NCBI RefSeq assembly: GCF_035984545.1
Contig: NZ_JAXCHP010000001.1
Span: 3,286,001 to 3,350,000, forward strand
DNA from: Cryobacterium sp. GrIS_2_6
GTDB taxonomy: Bacteria > Actinomycetota > Actinomycetes > Actinomycetales > Microbacteriaceae
Direction of reading: 5' to 3'
Length of the DNA stretch: 64,000 nucleotides
Of this stretch, positions 30,069 to 38,689 are shown in pieces. The notes under the pieces were generated by a model. The model was not told the DNA's origin. It worked only from the letters and a program-made list of their open reading frames with translations, and did not search any database. Position 1 is the first letter of the stretch. Every line of letters starts with the position of its first letter. The translations under genes were made by a program, and so were the position numbers.

Positions 30069-31157
30069 CTAGTTCGACCCGAACCCGGGCTCACCCAACA
30101 CCGAAAGAATCCGATTCAGGTCGCCGATCGTGGCAAAATCGATATTGATCTGTCCCTTGCGCGCGCCCAGGTTGATCTTCACCCGGGTGTCCAGGCGATC
30201 GCCGAGGTGTAACGCGATCTCATCGAGGTGACCCTGGCGTTTGCCTGCCGACGGTCGCGGAGCCTGCACCTTCGGCACCGCCGTCGCCGCGGCTTCCGCC
30301 GCGCGCACAGAAAGATCCTCGTTGACGATCTTGTCCGCGAGACGAAGCATCCCTTCCGGATTGCCCACGGAGAGGATCGCACGGGCATGACCGGCGGACA
30401 GGACACCCGCGGCGACCCGCACCTGCACGGCTTCCGGAAGCTTCAGCAGACGGATCGTGTTAGTGATTTGTGGCCGTGACCGGCCAATTCGCTGGGCGAG
30501 TTCGTCCTGGGTGATTCCAAAGTCCGCGAGCAACTGCTGATACGCCGACGCCTCTTCGAGCGGATTGAGCTGGGCACGATGCAGGTTCTCGAGAAGTGCG
30601 TCACGGAGCATGTCGATGTCCGCGGTCTCCCGGACAACGGCGGGGATGGAATCGAGGCCCGCTTCCTTGGTCGCCCGCAACCGGCGCTCACCCATGACGA
30701 GCTCGTATTTTCCGGGCTGATCGGGGAGGGGGCGCACCACGATCGGCTGCAGCACACCGACCTCGCGGATGCTGTGCACGAGTTCCGCAAGATCGGATTC
30801 GTCAAACACGCTGCGGGGCTGCACGGCATTCGGGACGATATCGAATGGATTGAGCTGCGCGAGCCGGGCACCGGGAACCGGTACGAGGACGGGCGCGTCC
30901 GCATCCGCCCGCTCGACCACAGCAGAACCGCCCTCGAGCGGGCCGTCCTCAGCGGGAGCACCCGAGTCCGGCACCACCGCGAGACCAACAGCGTCGATCC
31001 CGGCCGAGTCACTCGCCGCCGTGTGTGCGGCGGCAGCGCTCGCCTTCGCCGCCGGGGAGTACGGAAAGAAGACGTCCACGGGACGGGCGAGAGTCGGGTC
31101 GTCCTGAATCGGAATCAGGGCGCCGATACCGCGGCCGAGGCCTGTTCTCTTCGCCAT
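30069..31157 (-). CDS. parB: Chromosome partitioning protein ParB
   Basis: CTP-dependent DNA clamp that loads at parS and spreads to organise the origin for segregation. The 362 residues start MAKRTGLGRGIGALIP and contain the CTP-binding motif region MGERRLRATKEAG. A helix-turn-helix (FGITQDELAQRIGRSRPQITNTIRLL) and a C-terminal dimer domain follow. The N-terminal linker between residues 25 and 105 is long and Ala-rich. The start shares one base with the parA stop. Confidence 0.95.
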   Translation of the reverse strand: MAKRTGLGRGIGALIPIQDDPTLARPVDVFFPYSPAAKASAAAAHTAASDSAGIDAVGLAVVPDSGAPAEDGPLEGGSAVVERADADAPVLVPVPGARLAQLNPFDIVPNAVQPRSVFDESDLAELVHSIREVGVLQPIVVRPLPDQPGKYELVMGERRLRATKEAGLDSIPAVVRETADIDMLRDALLENLHRAQLNPLEEASAYQQLLADFGITQDELAQRIGRSRPQITNTIRLLKLPEAVQVRVAAGVLSAGHARAILSVGNPEGMLRLADKIVNEDLSVRAAEAAATAVPKVQAPRPSAGKRQGHLDEIALHLGDRLDTRVKINLGARKGQINIDFATIGDLNRILSVLGEPGFGSN

Positions 31158-32095
31158 TACTGTCGTTCTCCTGTCTGGGGGGCACCGCGTCTGGCGATTT
31201 CCGCTGCTGCTTCAAGGTAGGAGAGCGATCCTGCCGAGTTCAGGTCGTAACTGATCACGCTCTGACCGTAACTCGGCGCCTCAGAAACCCGCACAGAGCG
31301 CGGAATGAGGGTGCTCAACACCTGGTCGGGGAAGTGATCGCGCACATCCTGCGCCACCTGGTTGGCCAGGTTGGTGCGGCTGTCGTACATCGTCAGCAGA
31401 ATGGTCGACACGGTGAGTTCGGGGTTCAGGTGCTTCTCGATCAACTCGATGTTCTTGAGCAGCTGGCTCAGGCCCTCGAGCGCGTAGTACTCGCACTGAA
31501 TCGGGATGAGGACTTCCTTCGCGGCCACAAAGGCGTTGATCGTGAGGAGCCCAAGGGATGGGGGACAGTCGATGAAAACGTAGTCGTAGGGATCAGTCAT
31601 CGCGGCGAGGTGCACGATGAGGGCACGGCTCAGCCGCTGTTCACGTGCGACGAGGGAGACGAGCTCGATCTCGGCCCCCGCAAGGTGGATCGTTGCCGGC
31701 ACGCAGAAGAGTGAGCCGAATTCGGGGCTGCTCTGCACAACAGAGGCGAGTTCCACGTCATTGATGATCACGTCATAAACGCTCGGGGTGTCGGCGCGGT
31801 GCTCGACACCGAGGGCAGTTGAGGCGTTTCCCTGCGGATCGAGGTCAATCACGAGCACCCGGGCACCCTGTCTGGCCAGTGCCGCTGCCAGGTTCACGGC
31901 GGTCGTGGTCTTTCCCACGCCGCCCTTCTGGTTGGACACCGTGATGATCCGGGTGCGCTCGGGCTTGGGCAGCTTCTCCGCTGCGATCACCTGACGCCTG
32001 CGCGTCAGCTCGGTGATTTCCCTGGCGAGGGGAGTGCTGCTGTCAAAACCGCGTGCGGCCGTGGTCTCGTGCTGTTCCTGGCCGGGTTGTTTCAC
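31157..32095 (-). CDS. parA: Chromosome partitioning ATPase ParA (Soj)
   Basis: Walker-type ATPase that moves ParB-parS complexes along the nucleoid. The deviant Walker A SNQKGGVGKTTTAVNLAAALA, VLVIDLDPQGNAST and FIDCPPSLGLLTINA are diagnostic. The 312 residues carry a roughly 45-residue basic N-terminal extension before the ATPase core. The GTG start at 32095 lies inside a parS palindrome. Confidence 0.95.
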   Translation of the reverse strand: MKQPGQEQHETTAARGFDSSTPLAREITELTRRRQVIAAEKLPKPERTRIITVSNQKGGVGKTTTAVNLAAALARQGARVLVIDLDPQGNASTALGVEHRADTPSVYDVIINDVELASVVQSSPEFGSLFCVPATIHLAGAEIELVSLVAREQRLSRALIVHLAAMTDPYDYVFIDCPPSLGLLTINAFVAAKEVLIPIQCEYYALEGLSQLLKNIELIEKHLNPELTVSTILLTMYDSRTNLANQVAQDVRDHFPDQVLSTLIPRSVRVSEAPSYGQSVISYDLNSAGSLSYLEAAAEIARRGAPQTGERQ

Positions 32096-32103
32096 GTGAA
32101 ACC
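32088..32103. promoter_or_regulatory. parS: parS site 6, overlapping the parA start codon
   Basis: TGTTTCACGTGAAACC, one base from consensus. The GTG of its minus strand is the predicted parA initiation codon, so ParB binding here could affect parA expression. Confidence 0.85.
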
Positions 32104-32180
32104 TTTACGTTCGACGGTTGAAGAGCCATCCGAGGGTGATGCACGATCCGTGTTCGCGTGTGCGAAACGCCGATCGGGGA

Positions 32181-32819
32181 CTAATCAACTGTAGCCCTTA
32201 TGACCCGCGTCACGTCCTGCAGCACGCCCTCACCGAGGGTGATCACCTCGACATTGCTGAGGTGGAAGCGACGAATTTCCTTCGCAGCCGCCGAAATCTC
32301 GCCCTGCGCACCGGCGCCCTTCATGAGCACAAGCTCGCCCCCTGCCCTGAGGAGCGGCGCCGTCAGGGGAATCAGTGTTCGGAAAGCGCTTACTGCGCGT
32401 GCGGTGACCTGGTCGAGCGGATGCGAAAGGTGCAGCTCCTCAGCACGGGCGCGCGTCACGGTCGTGTTGGTTAAACCGAGCTCCGCAACCTGCTCGGTCA
32501 GCCACGCCACTCGGCGCTCCATCGGTTCGATAAGTACGAAGTCGACGTCGGGCCGCATGATCGCGAGCACGAGACCGGGTAGTCCGGCGCCGGACCCGAC
32601 GTCGCCGACCAGTCCGGGCCGGAGCAGCGGGGCCACGATCGCACAGTTCAGGATGTGCCGGCTCCAGAGTCTGGGCAACTCGAGCGGACCGATCAGGCCG
32701 CGCTCCTCGCCCTGCGTCGCGAGGTTGGCCGCGAAGGTCCGTGCGACGTCGATGCGGTCCCCGAAGAGCCCGGCCGTGACGACCGGTTCGATCTCGAGCG
32801 TGTCGTTCACGGGTTCCAC
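32181..32819 (-). CDS. rsmG: 16S rRNA (guanine(527)-N(7))-methyltransferase RsmG
   Basis: SAM-dependent methylase of G527 in 16S rRNA; loss gives low-level streptomycin resistance in known cases. The SAM motif VGDVGSGAGLPGLVLAI and FVLIEPMERRVAWLTEQV are visible. 212 residues is normal. GTG at 32819 overlaps a parS-like sequence. It lies 6 bases after the KH/R3H gene and 85 bases before parA, the standard order. Confidence 0.93.
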   Translation of the reverse strand: MEPVNDTLEIEPVVTAGLFGDRIDVARTFAANLATQGEERGLIGPLELPRLWSRHILNCAIVAPLLRPGLVGDVGSGAGLPGLVLAIMRPDVDFVLIEPMERRVAWLTEQVAELGLTNTTVTRARAEELHLSHPLDQVTARAVSAFRTLIPLTAPLLRAGGELVLMKGAGAQGEISAAAKEIRRFHLSNVEVITLGEGVLQDVTRVIRATVD

Positions 32820-32827
32820 GTGAAACT
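32812..32827. promoter_or_regulatory. parS: parS-like site 7, overlapping the rsmG start codon
   Basis: GGTTCCACGTGAAACT has the CACGTG core with one mismatch in the inner 14 bases and two more at the ends. Its minus-strand GTG is the rsmG start. Confidence 0.5.
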
Positions 32828-33353
32828 ACGCCGCGGTGATGACCGTGTGACGGTCGCGGCCTTCGCCCGTCGACTCCGACACGTAACCGTGCTCGGAGAC
32901 GAGGTCGTGTACGAGCTTGCGCTCATAGGACGACATCGGCGGCAGGGAGGCTTCCGTCGCGCCTGCGGCGATGCGCTCGATCGCCCGGGTCACGAGGACG
33001 CCGAGCTCCGCCTGGCGGGCCTCACGGGAGCCGCCGATGTCGAGGATCAACCGGGAGAAGGACCCCGTCTTGTTCTGCACCGCGAGGCGGGTCAGTTCCT
33101 GCAGGGCGTTCACAGTGTCCGGTCGGGAGAGCAGGCGCAGGCTTCCGGCATCCGTCGAATTGACCGACACGTAGGCGCGGCCGTTGCGGGCATCGATGTC
33201 GATGTCCCCGTCGAGGTCGCAGATGTCCAGGAATTCCTCGATGTAGTCCGCGGCGACGTCGCCCTCCTTCTCGAGCTGATCGAGGGTGGGGGAGTCGTCT
33301 TCCGCGGGGGAATCCGCGGCGATCACGTCGGTGTTCTCAGTCACGATGTCCAT
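32826..33353 (-). CDS. Jag/KhpB-like RNA-binding protein (KH + R3H)
   Basis: RNA-binding protein found next to yidC in most Gram-positive bacteria. The 175 residues have an acidic N-terminus, a type II KH domain (DYIEEFLDICDLDGDIDI to DTVNALQELTRLAV) and a C-terminal R3H domain (LPPMSSYERKLVHDLV). There is no Jag_N domain. In other species the family affects cell division and wall growth. It lies between yidC and rsmG on the same strand. Confidence 0.88.
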   Translation of the reverse strand: MDIVTENTDVIAADSPAEDDSPTLDQLEKEGDVAADYIEEFLDICDLDGDIDIDARNGRAYVSVNSTDAGSLRLLSRPDTVNALQELTRLAVQNKTGSFSRLILDIGGSREARQAELGVLVTRAIERIAAGATEASLPPMSSYERKLVHDLVSEHGYVSESTGEGRDRHTVITAA

Positions 33354-33419
33354 CTCTTCTGTGTTCTGCTCAGTCGTTCTGTTCAGGAGCTTCGGCCTGT
33401 TCAGTCGCTTCGGACCAGT

Positions 33420-34397
33420 CTATTTCTTCGGGCCGGTCTGCTTCTTGGCGCGGGACTTGCCAACGGGCTGCTGACGCTGCGGCTGCTGCTTCTTCGGCTC
33501 TTCGACCACGATGATGTCGCCATCCTTCGCGATGAGCTTTCCCTTGCGCGCGAGACGCTCCTCGCGGGCCTTGGCCGCTTCACTGCCCGGTGTCGGCATG
33601 TTGCGGATGACCAGGAACTGCTGGGCCATGGTCCAGATGTTCGAGGTCAGCCAGTAGAACATGACGCCGAGCGGGAAGGCGATACCGGAGAAGGCGAAGA
33701 CGAGCGGGAGTAAATACAACATCATGCGCTGCTGCTTGAACATCGGGCTCGCTTTGGTTTCCGGCGACATGTTCTTGGAGACGATCTGAAGCTGCGTGAT
33801 GAACTGCGAAGCAGTCATCAGAACGACCATGGTGGCCGCGATGAGCATCACGGCGAGGTTGTACGGGCTGCCGGCCACGAGCAGGGCCCACTGGGTGGAG
33901 AACGATTCGTGCAGCGGTGCAACCCCGAACAGGGTCGCGCTCCCGAAGCTCTCCGCAAGCTGGGAGTTGAGCGGACCGACGCCGGCCTTGGCGTGCTGCG
34001 CGTCGTTGAGGACGGAGAAGAGCGCGAAGAAGATCGGCATCTGCAGCAGGAGGGGAAGGCACGAGCTCAGCGGGTTCGTACCCGTGCGCTTGTACAGTTC
34101 CATGGTCTCGCGGGACATTGCTTCGCGGGAGAACTGGTCCTTCTTGCCCTTGTACTTGTCCTGGATCTTCTTGAGCTGGGGAGCCACCTCAAGCATCTTG
34201 CGCTGGCTGCGAATCTGCCGTACAAAGATGGGGATGAGCGCGGCGCGCACGACGAGCACGAGTCCCACGATCGCGAGCACCCAGGTGATGCCATCGTTGT
34301 AGCCGAGGCCGACGGTCGTGAACAACCAGTGGAAGGCGACGAGCAGGAGCTCGACGGCCCATTTCAAAGGCCAGAGAATCGTACCTAGGAGGTCCAT
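33420..34397 (-). CDS. yidC: Membrane protein insertase YidC
   Basis: Inserts proteins into the cytoplasmic membrane with or without Sec. The 325 residues have an N-terminal helix, RQIRSQRKMLEVAPQLKKIQDKYKGKKDQ (hairpin, shown in part by RSQRKMLEVAPQ), SCLPLLLQMPIFFALFSVL and further helices, then a very basic tail ending KKQTGPKK. It is the short Gram-positive form with no periplasmic domain. It follows yidD by 8 bases. Confidence 0.93.
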   Translation of the reverse strand: MDLLGTILWPLKWAVELLLVAFHWLFTTVGLGYNDGITWVLAIVGLVLVVRAALIPIFVRQIRSQRKMLEVAPQLKKIQDKYKGKKDQFSREAMSRETMELYKRTGTNPLSSCLPLLLQMPIFFALFSVLNDAQHAKAGVGPLNSQLAESFGSATLFGVAPLHESFSTQWALLVAGSPYNLAVMLIAATMVVLMTASQFITQLQIVSKNMSPETKASPMFKQQRMMLYLLPLVFAFSGIAFPLGVMFYWLTSNIWTMAQQFLVIRNMPTPGSEAAKAREERLARKGKLIAKDGDIIVVEEPKKQQPQRQQPVGKSRAKKQTGPKK

Positions 34398-34405
34398 ACT
34401 TTGGG

Positions 34406-34729
34406 TCAGCCCTTTCCGTGGCTCACTGGGACTACAAATCCAAACGACGTCACGGCGTAGCGACGCTTGCGCTTCAGCGGAACGTCATCGACTCCGCCTT
34501 CGGCCCACGGATGACACCGGGCCAGGCGGCGTGCAGCCAGACCGGACCCGATAACAAGGCCATGTTCCTGAACGGCGCCGAGTGCGTACGCCGAACAAGA
34601 GGGATAGTACCTGCAAACGTCGCCATACAGCGGTGAGATCACCGCGCGGTAGACGCGCAGGAGCACAACCCCCAGATTGCGTGGGAACAGAAGGACCCAC
34701 GCCAACACCGTCTTCACGAGGTCGACCAT
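34406..34729 (-). CDS. yidD: Membrane protein insertion efficiency factor YidD
   Basis: Small membrane-associated protein that helps YidC-dependent insertion. The signature is FPRNLGVVLLRVYRAVISPL, CRYYPSCSAYALGAVQEHG and RLARCHPWAEGGVDDVP, with the three conserved cysteines. 107 residues, slightly long because of a C-terminal tail. It lies 10 bases after rnpA and 8 bases before yidC. Confidence 0.92.
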   Translation of the reverse strand: MVDLVKTVLAWVLLFPRNLGVVLLRVYRAVISPLYGDVCRYYPSCSAYALGAVQEHGLVIGSGLAARRLARCHPWAEGGVDDVPLKRKRRYAVTSFGFVVPVSHGKG

Positions 34730-34739
34730 CGCGGGCTAT

Positions 34740-35135
34740 TCATCGGGAGGGCAGTCGTTCCGGCCGGGGATGGCCGGATCCGGTCGTGCCCGCCGCACTT
34801 CGGCGCTGGAAACTCAGGAGGGCCTGGCTGACTTCGGCCTGCAAAACCGGCCACTCCACTTCGTGCGCCGCAGGAAGTGCGCGAATCACAACATCCGTGC
34901 CGGGGTGCACCGTGGGGAGCAGACCGAAGCACGCCGCCTTCAGGCGACGTCTCATTCGGTTGCGCCGGACGGCGTTCCCCACGTTTTTGGCAACGATGAA
35001 ACCAAACCGAGGGGGTAACCCCTCGGAATTGTCACGCAGGTACGTCACGAAGTGCGGACCAACAACACGCACGCCACGGCGAACGACCATCTTGTAGTCG
35101 TTGCCGCTCGTGATGCGATTGGTCCCCGCGAGCAC
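34740..35135 (-). CDS. rnpA: Ribonuclease P protein component
   Basis: Protein subunit of RNase P, which trims tRNA 5' ends. The conserved RNR-type motif is NVGNAVRRNRMRRRLKAA. The start is a GTG (product begins LAGTNRITSGNDYK after Met). 131 residues; the last 20 are a variable Arg/Pro-rich tail. It lies 8 bases after rpmH, as in nearly all bacteria. Confidence 0.93.
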   Translation of the reverse strand: MLAGTNRITSGNDYKMVVRRGVRVVGPHFVTYLRDNSEGLPPRFGFIVAKNVGNAVRRNRMRRRLKAACFGLLPTVHPGTDVVIRALPAAHEVEWPVLQAEVSQALLSFQRRSAAGTTGSGHPRPERLPSR

Positions 35136-35143
35136 GTGAGTGC

Positions 35144-35281
35144 TTAGGCGGAAAGCTCGGTGCGACCCTTGCGACGGCGGGCACCGAGGATCGCGCGGCC
35201 GGCACGGGTACGCATGCGAAGACGGAAGCCGTGCACCTTGGCGCGACGACGGTTGTTCGGCTGGAAAGTTCTCTTGCTCAT
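35144..35281 (-). CDS. rpmH: 50S ribosomal protein L34
   Basis: A 45-residue, highly basic large-subunit protein with the universal start [19 protein letters not shown] and [17 protein letters not shown]. It is the first gene of the leftward rpmH-rnpA-yidD-yidC operon, divergent from dnaA. Confidence 0.97.
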   Translation of the reverse strand: MSKRTFQPNNRRRAKVHGFRLRMRTRAGRAILGARRRKGRTELSA

Positions 35282-35738
35282 TGTGTGGTCTCCACGTATT
35301 GAATCTCCGCAGGCCAAAAAATGTAGAACGGCCGGGAAAGAGTGAGGTAGCCCGCGGGCTGGGGTCAACTGATTAAAACTACGGCCTCAATCGGTGCTGG
35401 TCAAACCCGACGGCGGTAAACGGCAGATTCTGCAGATGATTTCTCGGTTTCCGGTGAACGACACGTACCGAATCCACAACAGAGTTGGCCGCCGCGGCAG
35501 ACAGTGACTACCGTGAGGACAAGTTATCCACAGGCAGCCCGCAATGGCTGTAAAACACAGCCCGAATTGCGCACAGGCGGTGGATAACCTTGTGGATGCT
35601 TTTGCTGAGGCCGTCGATTCGGCCCACACTGGTGTCGACTCTCCCGGCCGTGCCGGGTGCATTCAAGAAATCATCGACAGTACCGACACGCAGTTTCAAC
35701 ACACAGCGTTTCACCAGACAGTATCGACAGAGGGAACA
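35282..35738. promoter_or_regulatory. rpmH-dnaA intergenic region with DnaA boxes
   Basis: This 457-base gap between divergent rpmH and dnaA has no supported gene. It holds TTATCCACA (35524-35532), GGTGGATAA (35579-35587) and weaker copies at 35470-35478 and 35591-35599. An in-frame extension of dnaA to 35544 overlies these boxes and lacks DnaA similarity. The region likely contains the dnaA promoter under DnaA autocontrol and may be part of a bipartite origin. Confidence 0.65.
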
Positions 35739-37160
35739 ATGGCAGCCGAAGAACAACCGATCGCGGACACCTGGCGGGCAGTGCTCACCAGCCTCGAATC
35801 GGATGACACCATCACCCCGATGCTCTACGGCTTCCTGAACCTGGTCGAACCCAAGGGGATCGCGGCCGGCACGTTCTATCTCGAAGTACCGAACGAGTTC
35901 ACCGCGAGCATGCTGAACCAGCGGATGCGGGTGCCGCTGCTCGCCGCGATGGGTCAACTGTCCGAGGCGAGCGCAGTCTCGACCTTCTACGTCGTCGTCA
36001 ATCCCGAACTCGAGCAGGAGTCGCTCCGGCCGGTCCAGGAGTCCGCACTGCCCAGGGACGTCGAGACACCCGCGACGCCCCAATCGGTTTTCGAGAGCGC
36101 GCCGCCCGTCGAGAGCCCGCACGACACCCGGCTCAATTCCAAGTACAGCTTCGACAACTTCGTGATCGGGCAGTCGAACCGGTTCGCGCACGCCGCCGCG
36201 GTCGCCGTTGCCGAGGCACCGGCCAAGGCGTACAACCCGCTCTTCGTCTACGGCTCCTCCGGATTGGGCAAGACCCACCTGCTCCACGCCATCGGCCACT
36301 ACGCCATGAGCCTCTATCCCGGTATCCGAGTGCGTTATGTCAGTTCAGAAGAATTCACCAACGACTTCATCAACTCGATCGCCAACAACCGCGGCTCGGC
36401 ATTCCAGTCCCGGTATCGCAATATCGACATCCTGATGATCGACGACATCCAGTTCCTGCAGGGCAAGGCGGAGACCCAGGAGGCGTTCTTCCACACCTTC
36501 AACACTCTGCACGACCACAACAAGCAGGTCGTCATCACGAGCGACTTGCCGCCGAAAGCCCTGACCGGTTTCGAAGACCGCATGAGGTCCCGTTTCGAGT
36601 GGGGCCTCATCACGGATGTCCAGGCCCCTGACCTCGAGACCCGCATCGCCATCCTGCGTAAGAAGGCCCAGAGCGAGAAGCTCCAGGTTCCCCACGATAT
36701 CCTCGAATTCATGGCCTCCAAGGTCTCGTCCAACATCCGCGAGCTCGAGGGAACCCTGATCAGGGTCACGGCCTTCGCGAGCCTCAACCGAACGCCCGTC
36801 GACATGGACCTCGTCCAGACGGTGCTCAAGGACCTGATCACCCTCGACGAAGACAACGTCATCGCGCCGGTCGACATCATCACCAACACGGCGGACTACT
36901 TCAAGCTCACCGTCGAGGACCTTTATGGCTCCTCACGCTCGCAAGCGGTTGCCACGGCCCGCCAGATCGCGATGTACCTCTGCCGCGAGCTCACCAATCT
37001 CTCCCTCCCGAAGATCGGCCAGCTGTTCGGCAACCGGGACCATACGACCGTGATGTACGCGAACAAGAAGATCAGCGAGCTCATGAAGGAACGCCGCTCG
37101 ATATACAACCAGGTCACCGAGCTCACGAACCGCATCAAACAGGACCACCGCTACAAATAA
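35739..37160 (+). CDS. dnaA: Chromosomal replication initiator protein DnaA
   Basis: AAA+ initiator that binds DnaA boxes and melts the origin. It has domain I (TWRAVLTSLESDDTI), a short Pro/Glu linker, and domain III with Walker A (YGSSGLGKTHLLHAIG), IDDIQFLQGK and a sensor region. Domain IV carries the signature NRDHTTVMYANKKI. ATG at 35739 follows GAGGGA and gives 473 residues. Its linker is far shorter than in streptomycetes. Confidence 0.97.
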   Translation: MAAEEQPIADTWRAVLTSLESDDTITPMLYGFLNLVEPKGIAAGTFYLEVPNEFTASMLNQRMRVPLLAAMGQLSEASAVSTFYVVVNPELEQESLRPVQESALPRDVETPATPQSVFESAPPVESPHDTRLNSKYSFDNFVIGQSNRFAHAAAVAVAEAPAKAYNPLFVYGSSGLGKTHLLHAIGHYAMSLYPGIRVRYVSSEEFTNDFINSIANNRGSAFQSRYRNIDILMIDDIQFLQGKAETQEAFFHTFNTLHDHNKQVVITSDLPPKALTGFEDRMRSRFEWGLITDVQAPDLETRIAILRKKAQSEKLQVPHDILEFMASKVSSNIRELEGTLIRVTAFASLNRTPVDMDLVQTVLKDLITLDEDNVIAPVDIITNTADYFKLTVEDLYGSSRSQAVATARQIAMYLCRELTNLSLPKIGQLFGNRDHTTVMYANKKISELMKERRSIYNQVTELTNRIKQDHRYK

Positions 37161-37532
37161 GCCGCAGAATCCCTCAGTTTTCACAGTTGTGGATAACCCT
37201 GTGGAAACTCGTCGAACAACTTGTCCGAATTTGTGGAAACTACCGTCCGGCTTGTGCAAACTCCGCTGGTGGCAAGGCTCGCGCTGAACCGGGGTCCGAT
37301 TAACGCTCACAGGCTGCCCACAAGTTACATGTTTGTAGTTCCCAGTGAATGAGACGCATCCACAGAGTTATCCACAGTTTCCACAAAGGTTAAGAAGATT
37401 AACAAAAACTTAAACTTCTCCCTGGCCGACAACCTTTCCTCCGAGGCCGGAGGAAATCGAGCGACGCCGGGGCCGTTGTGAGAACGACTACCATTGAGGC
37501 CAAACAGGTCTCCGACCGACAGGAGTGACTTC
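37161..37532. promoter_or_regulatory. oriC: Probable oriC (dnaA-dnaN intergenic region)
   Basis: The 372-base gap holds two perfect DnaA boxes, TGTGGATAA (37188-37196) and TTATCCACA (37368-37376). Several weaker ones lie at 37200, 37221, 37232, 37250, 37316 and 37377. An AT-rich segment at 37387-37420 (TTAAGAAGATTAACAAAAAC) directly follows the second perfect box and is the likely unwinding element. GC-rich bases and the dnaN ribosome site follow. Position, boxes and unwinding element fit an actinobacterial origin. Confidence 0.85.
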
Positions 37533-38681
37533 GTGAGATTTCAGGCCAACCGGGACGTTTTCAGCGAAGCCGTTTCTTTTGCTGTCAAACTCCTTCCCCA
37601 GCGCACCACGCTGCCCATTTTGAGCGGTGTGCTGATCGAAGCAACAGCGACCGGCCTGATCCTCTCGTCATTCGACTATGAGGTATCTGCGCAAACCGAA
37701 ATCGCCGCAGAGGTCGAAGAAACCGGTCGGGTTCTCGTGTCCGGTCGCCTCCTCGCCGAGATCGCCAGCCGGATGCCGAACGCCCCCGTCACCTTCGTCA
37801 CCAAGGACTCCCGCATCACGGTCAGCTGTGGAACCGCGAGCTTCACGCTCCTGTCCATGCCTGTCGAGGAATATCCAAGCATCCCGGTCGTCAGCGGCCA
37901 GGCCGGTCTGGTTCCCGCCGAAGATTTCGCCACTGCCGTCGCCCAGGTCGCCGTCGCCGCATCGCGTGACGACGTCACGCCGGTCATCACGGGTGTCCAG
38001 CTGCAGATCTCCGAAAACAGCCTGAGCCTCGTCGCGACAGACCGCTACCGTGTCGCCGTGCGAGAAATCGACTGGGACCCCGGAACGATGGTCGCGACAG
38101 ACACGATCACCGCGCTCGTACCCGCTCGTACCCTGCAGGAAGTCGGCAAGACCTTCGGACACAGCGGAACGATCGCCATCGCGATCACCAACACCGACGA
38201 TCGCGAACTGATCGCATTCACCGCCGATAAGAAGACCGTCACGAGCCTGTTGATCAAGGGAAACTACCCGCCGGTTCGCCGGTTGTTCCCCGACCAGGTC
38301 GACAACTACGCTGTGATGAATACCGCGGAACTCATCGAGGCAACCCGCCGTGTCGCTCTCGTGCTCGAACGCGAGGCTGCGCTGCGTTTCTCGTTCACGA
38401 CCGACGGACTCACGCTCGAAGCGGTCGGCTCCGAACAGGCACAGGCCAAGGAATCCGTCGACGCGATCCTGTCCGGCGTCGAAACCGTTGTTTCCCTCAA
38501 GCCGCAATTCCTGCTGGACGGCCTCACGGCCGTGCATTCCGAATTCGTGCGTATTTCCTTTACGAAGACGGAAAACCCGAATAAGCCGGGCCCCGTCCTG
38601 ATCACGAGCCAGAGTTCGCGCGACCAGCCGGGAGCTGACAGCTACAAGTACCTGCTCCAGCCGAACCTGCTGTTGCGCTAA
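37533..38681 (+). CDS. dnaN: DNA polymerase III subunit beta (sliding clamp)
   Basis: Ring-shaped clamp that tethers polymerase III to DNA. The 382 residues show three clamp domains, starting MRFQANRDVFSEAVSFAVKLLPQRTTLPILSG. VATDRYRVAVRE and the C-terminal LLQPNLLLR replace the usual MPMRL end. GTG at 37533 is preceded by AGGAG at 37521. It lies between oriC and recF. Confidence 0.96.
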   Translation: MRFQANRDVFSEAVSFAVKLLPQRTTLPILSGVLIEATATGLILSSFDYEVSAQTEIAAEVEETGRVLVSGRLLAEIASRMPNAPVTFVTKDSRITVSCGTASFTLLSMPVEEYPSIPVVSGQAGLVPAEDFATAVAQVAVAASRDDVTPVITGVQLQISENSLSLVATDRYRVAVREIDWDPGTMVATDTITALVPARTLQEVGKTFGHSGTIAIAITNTDDRELIAFTADKKTVTSLLIKGNYPPVRRLFPDQVDNYAVMNTAELIEATRRVALVLEREAALRFSFTTDGLTLEAVGSEQAQAKESVDAILSGVETVVSLKPQFLLDGLTAVHSEFVRISFTKTENPNKPGPVLITSQSSRDQPGADSYKYLLQPNLLLR

Positions 38682-38689
38682 GAACTCCG

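Noticed and set aside
35544..35738. 65-codon N-terminal extension of dnaA
   Set aside because: It overlies DnaA boxes and lacks similarity to DnaA domain I, while the ATG at 35739 has a good ribosome site.
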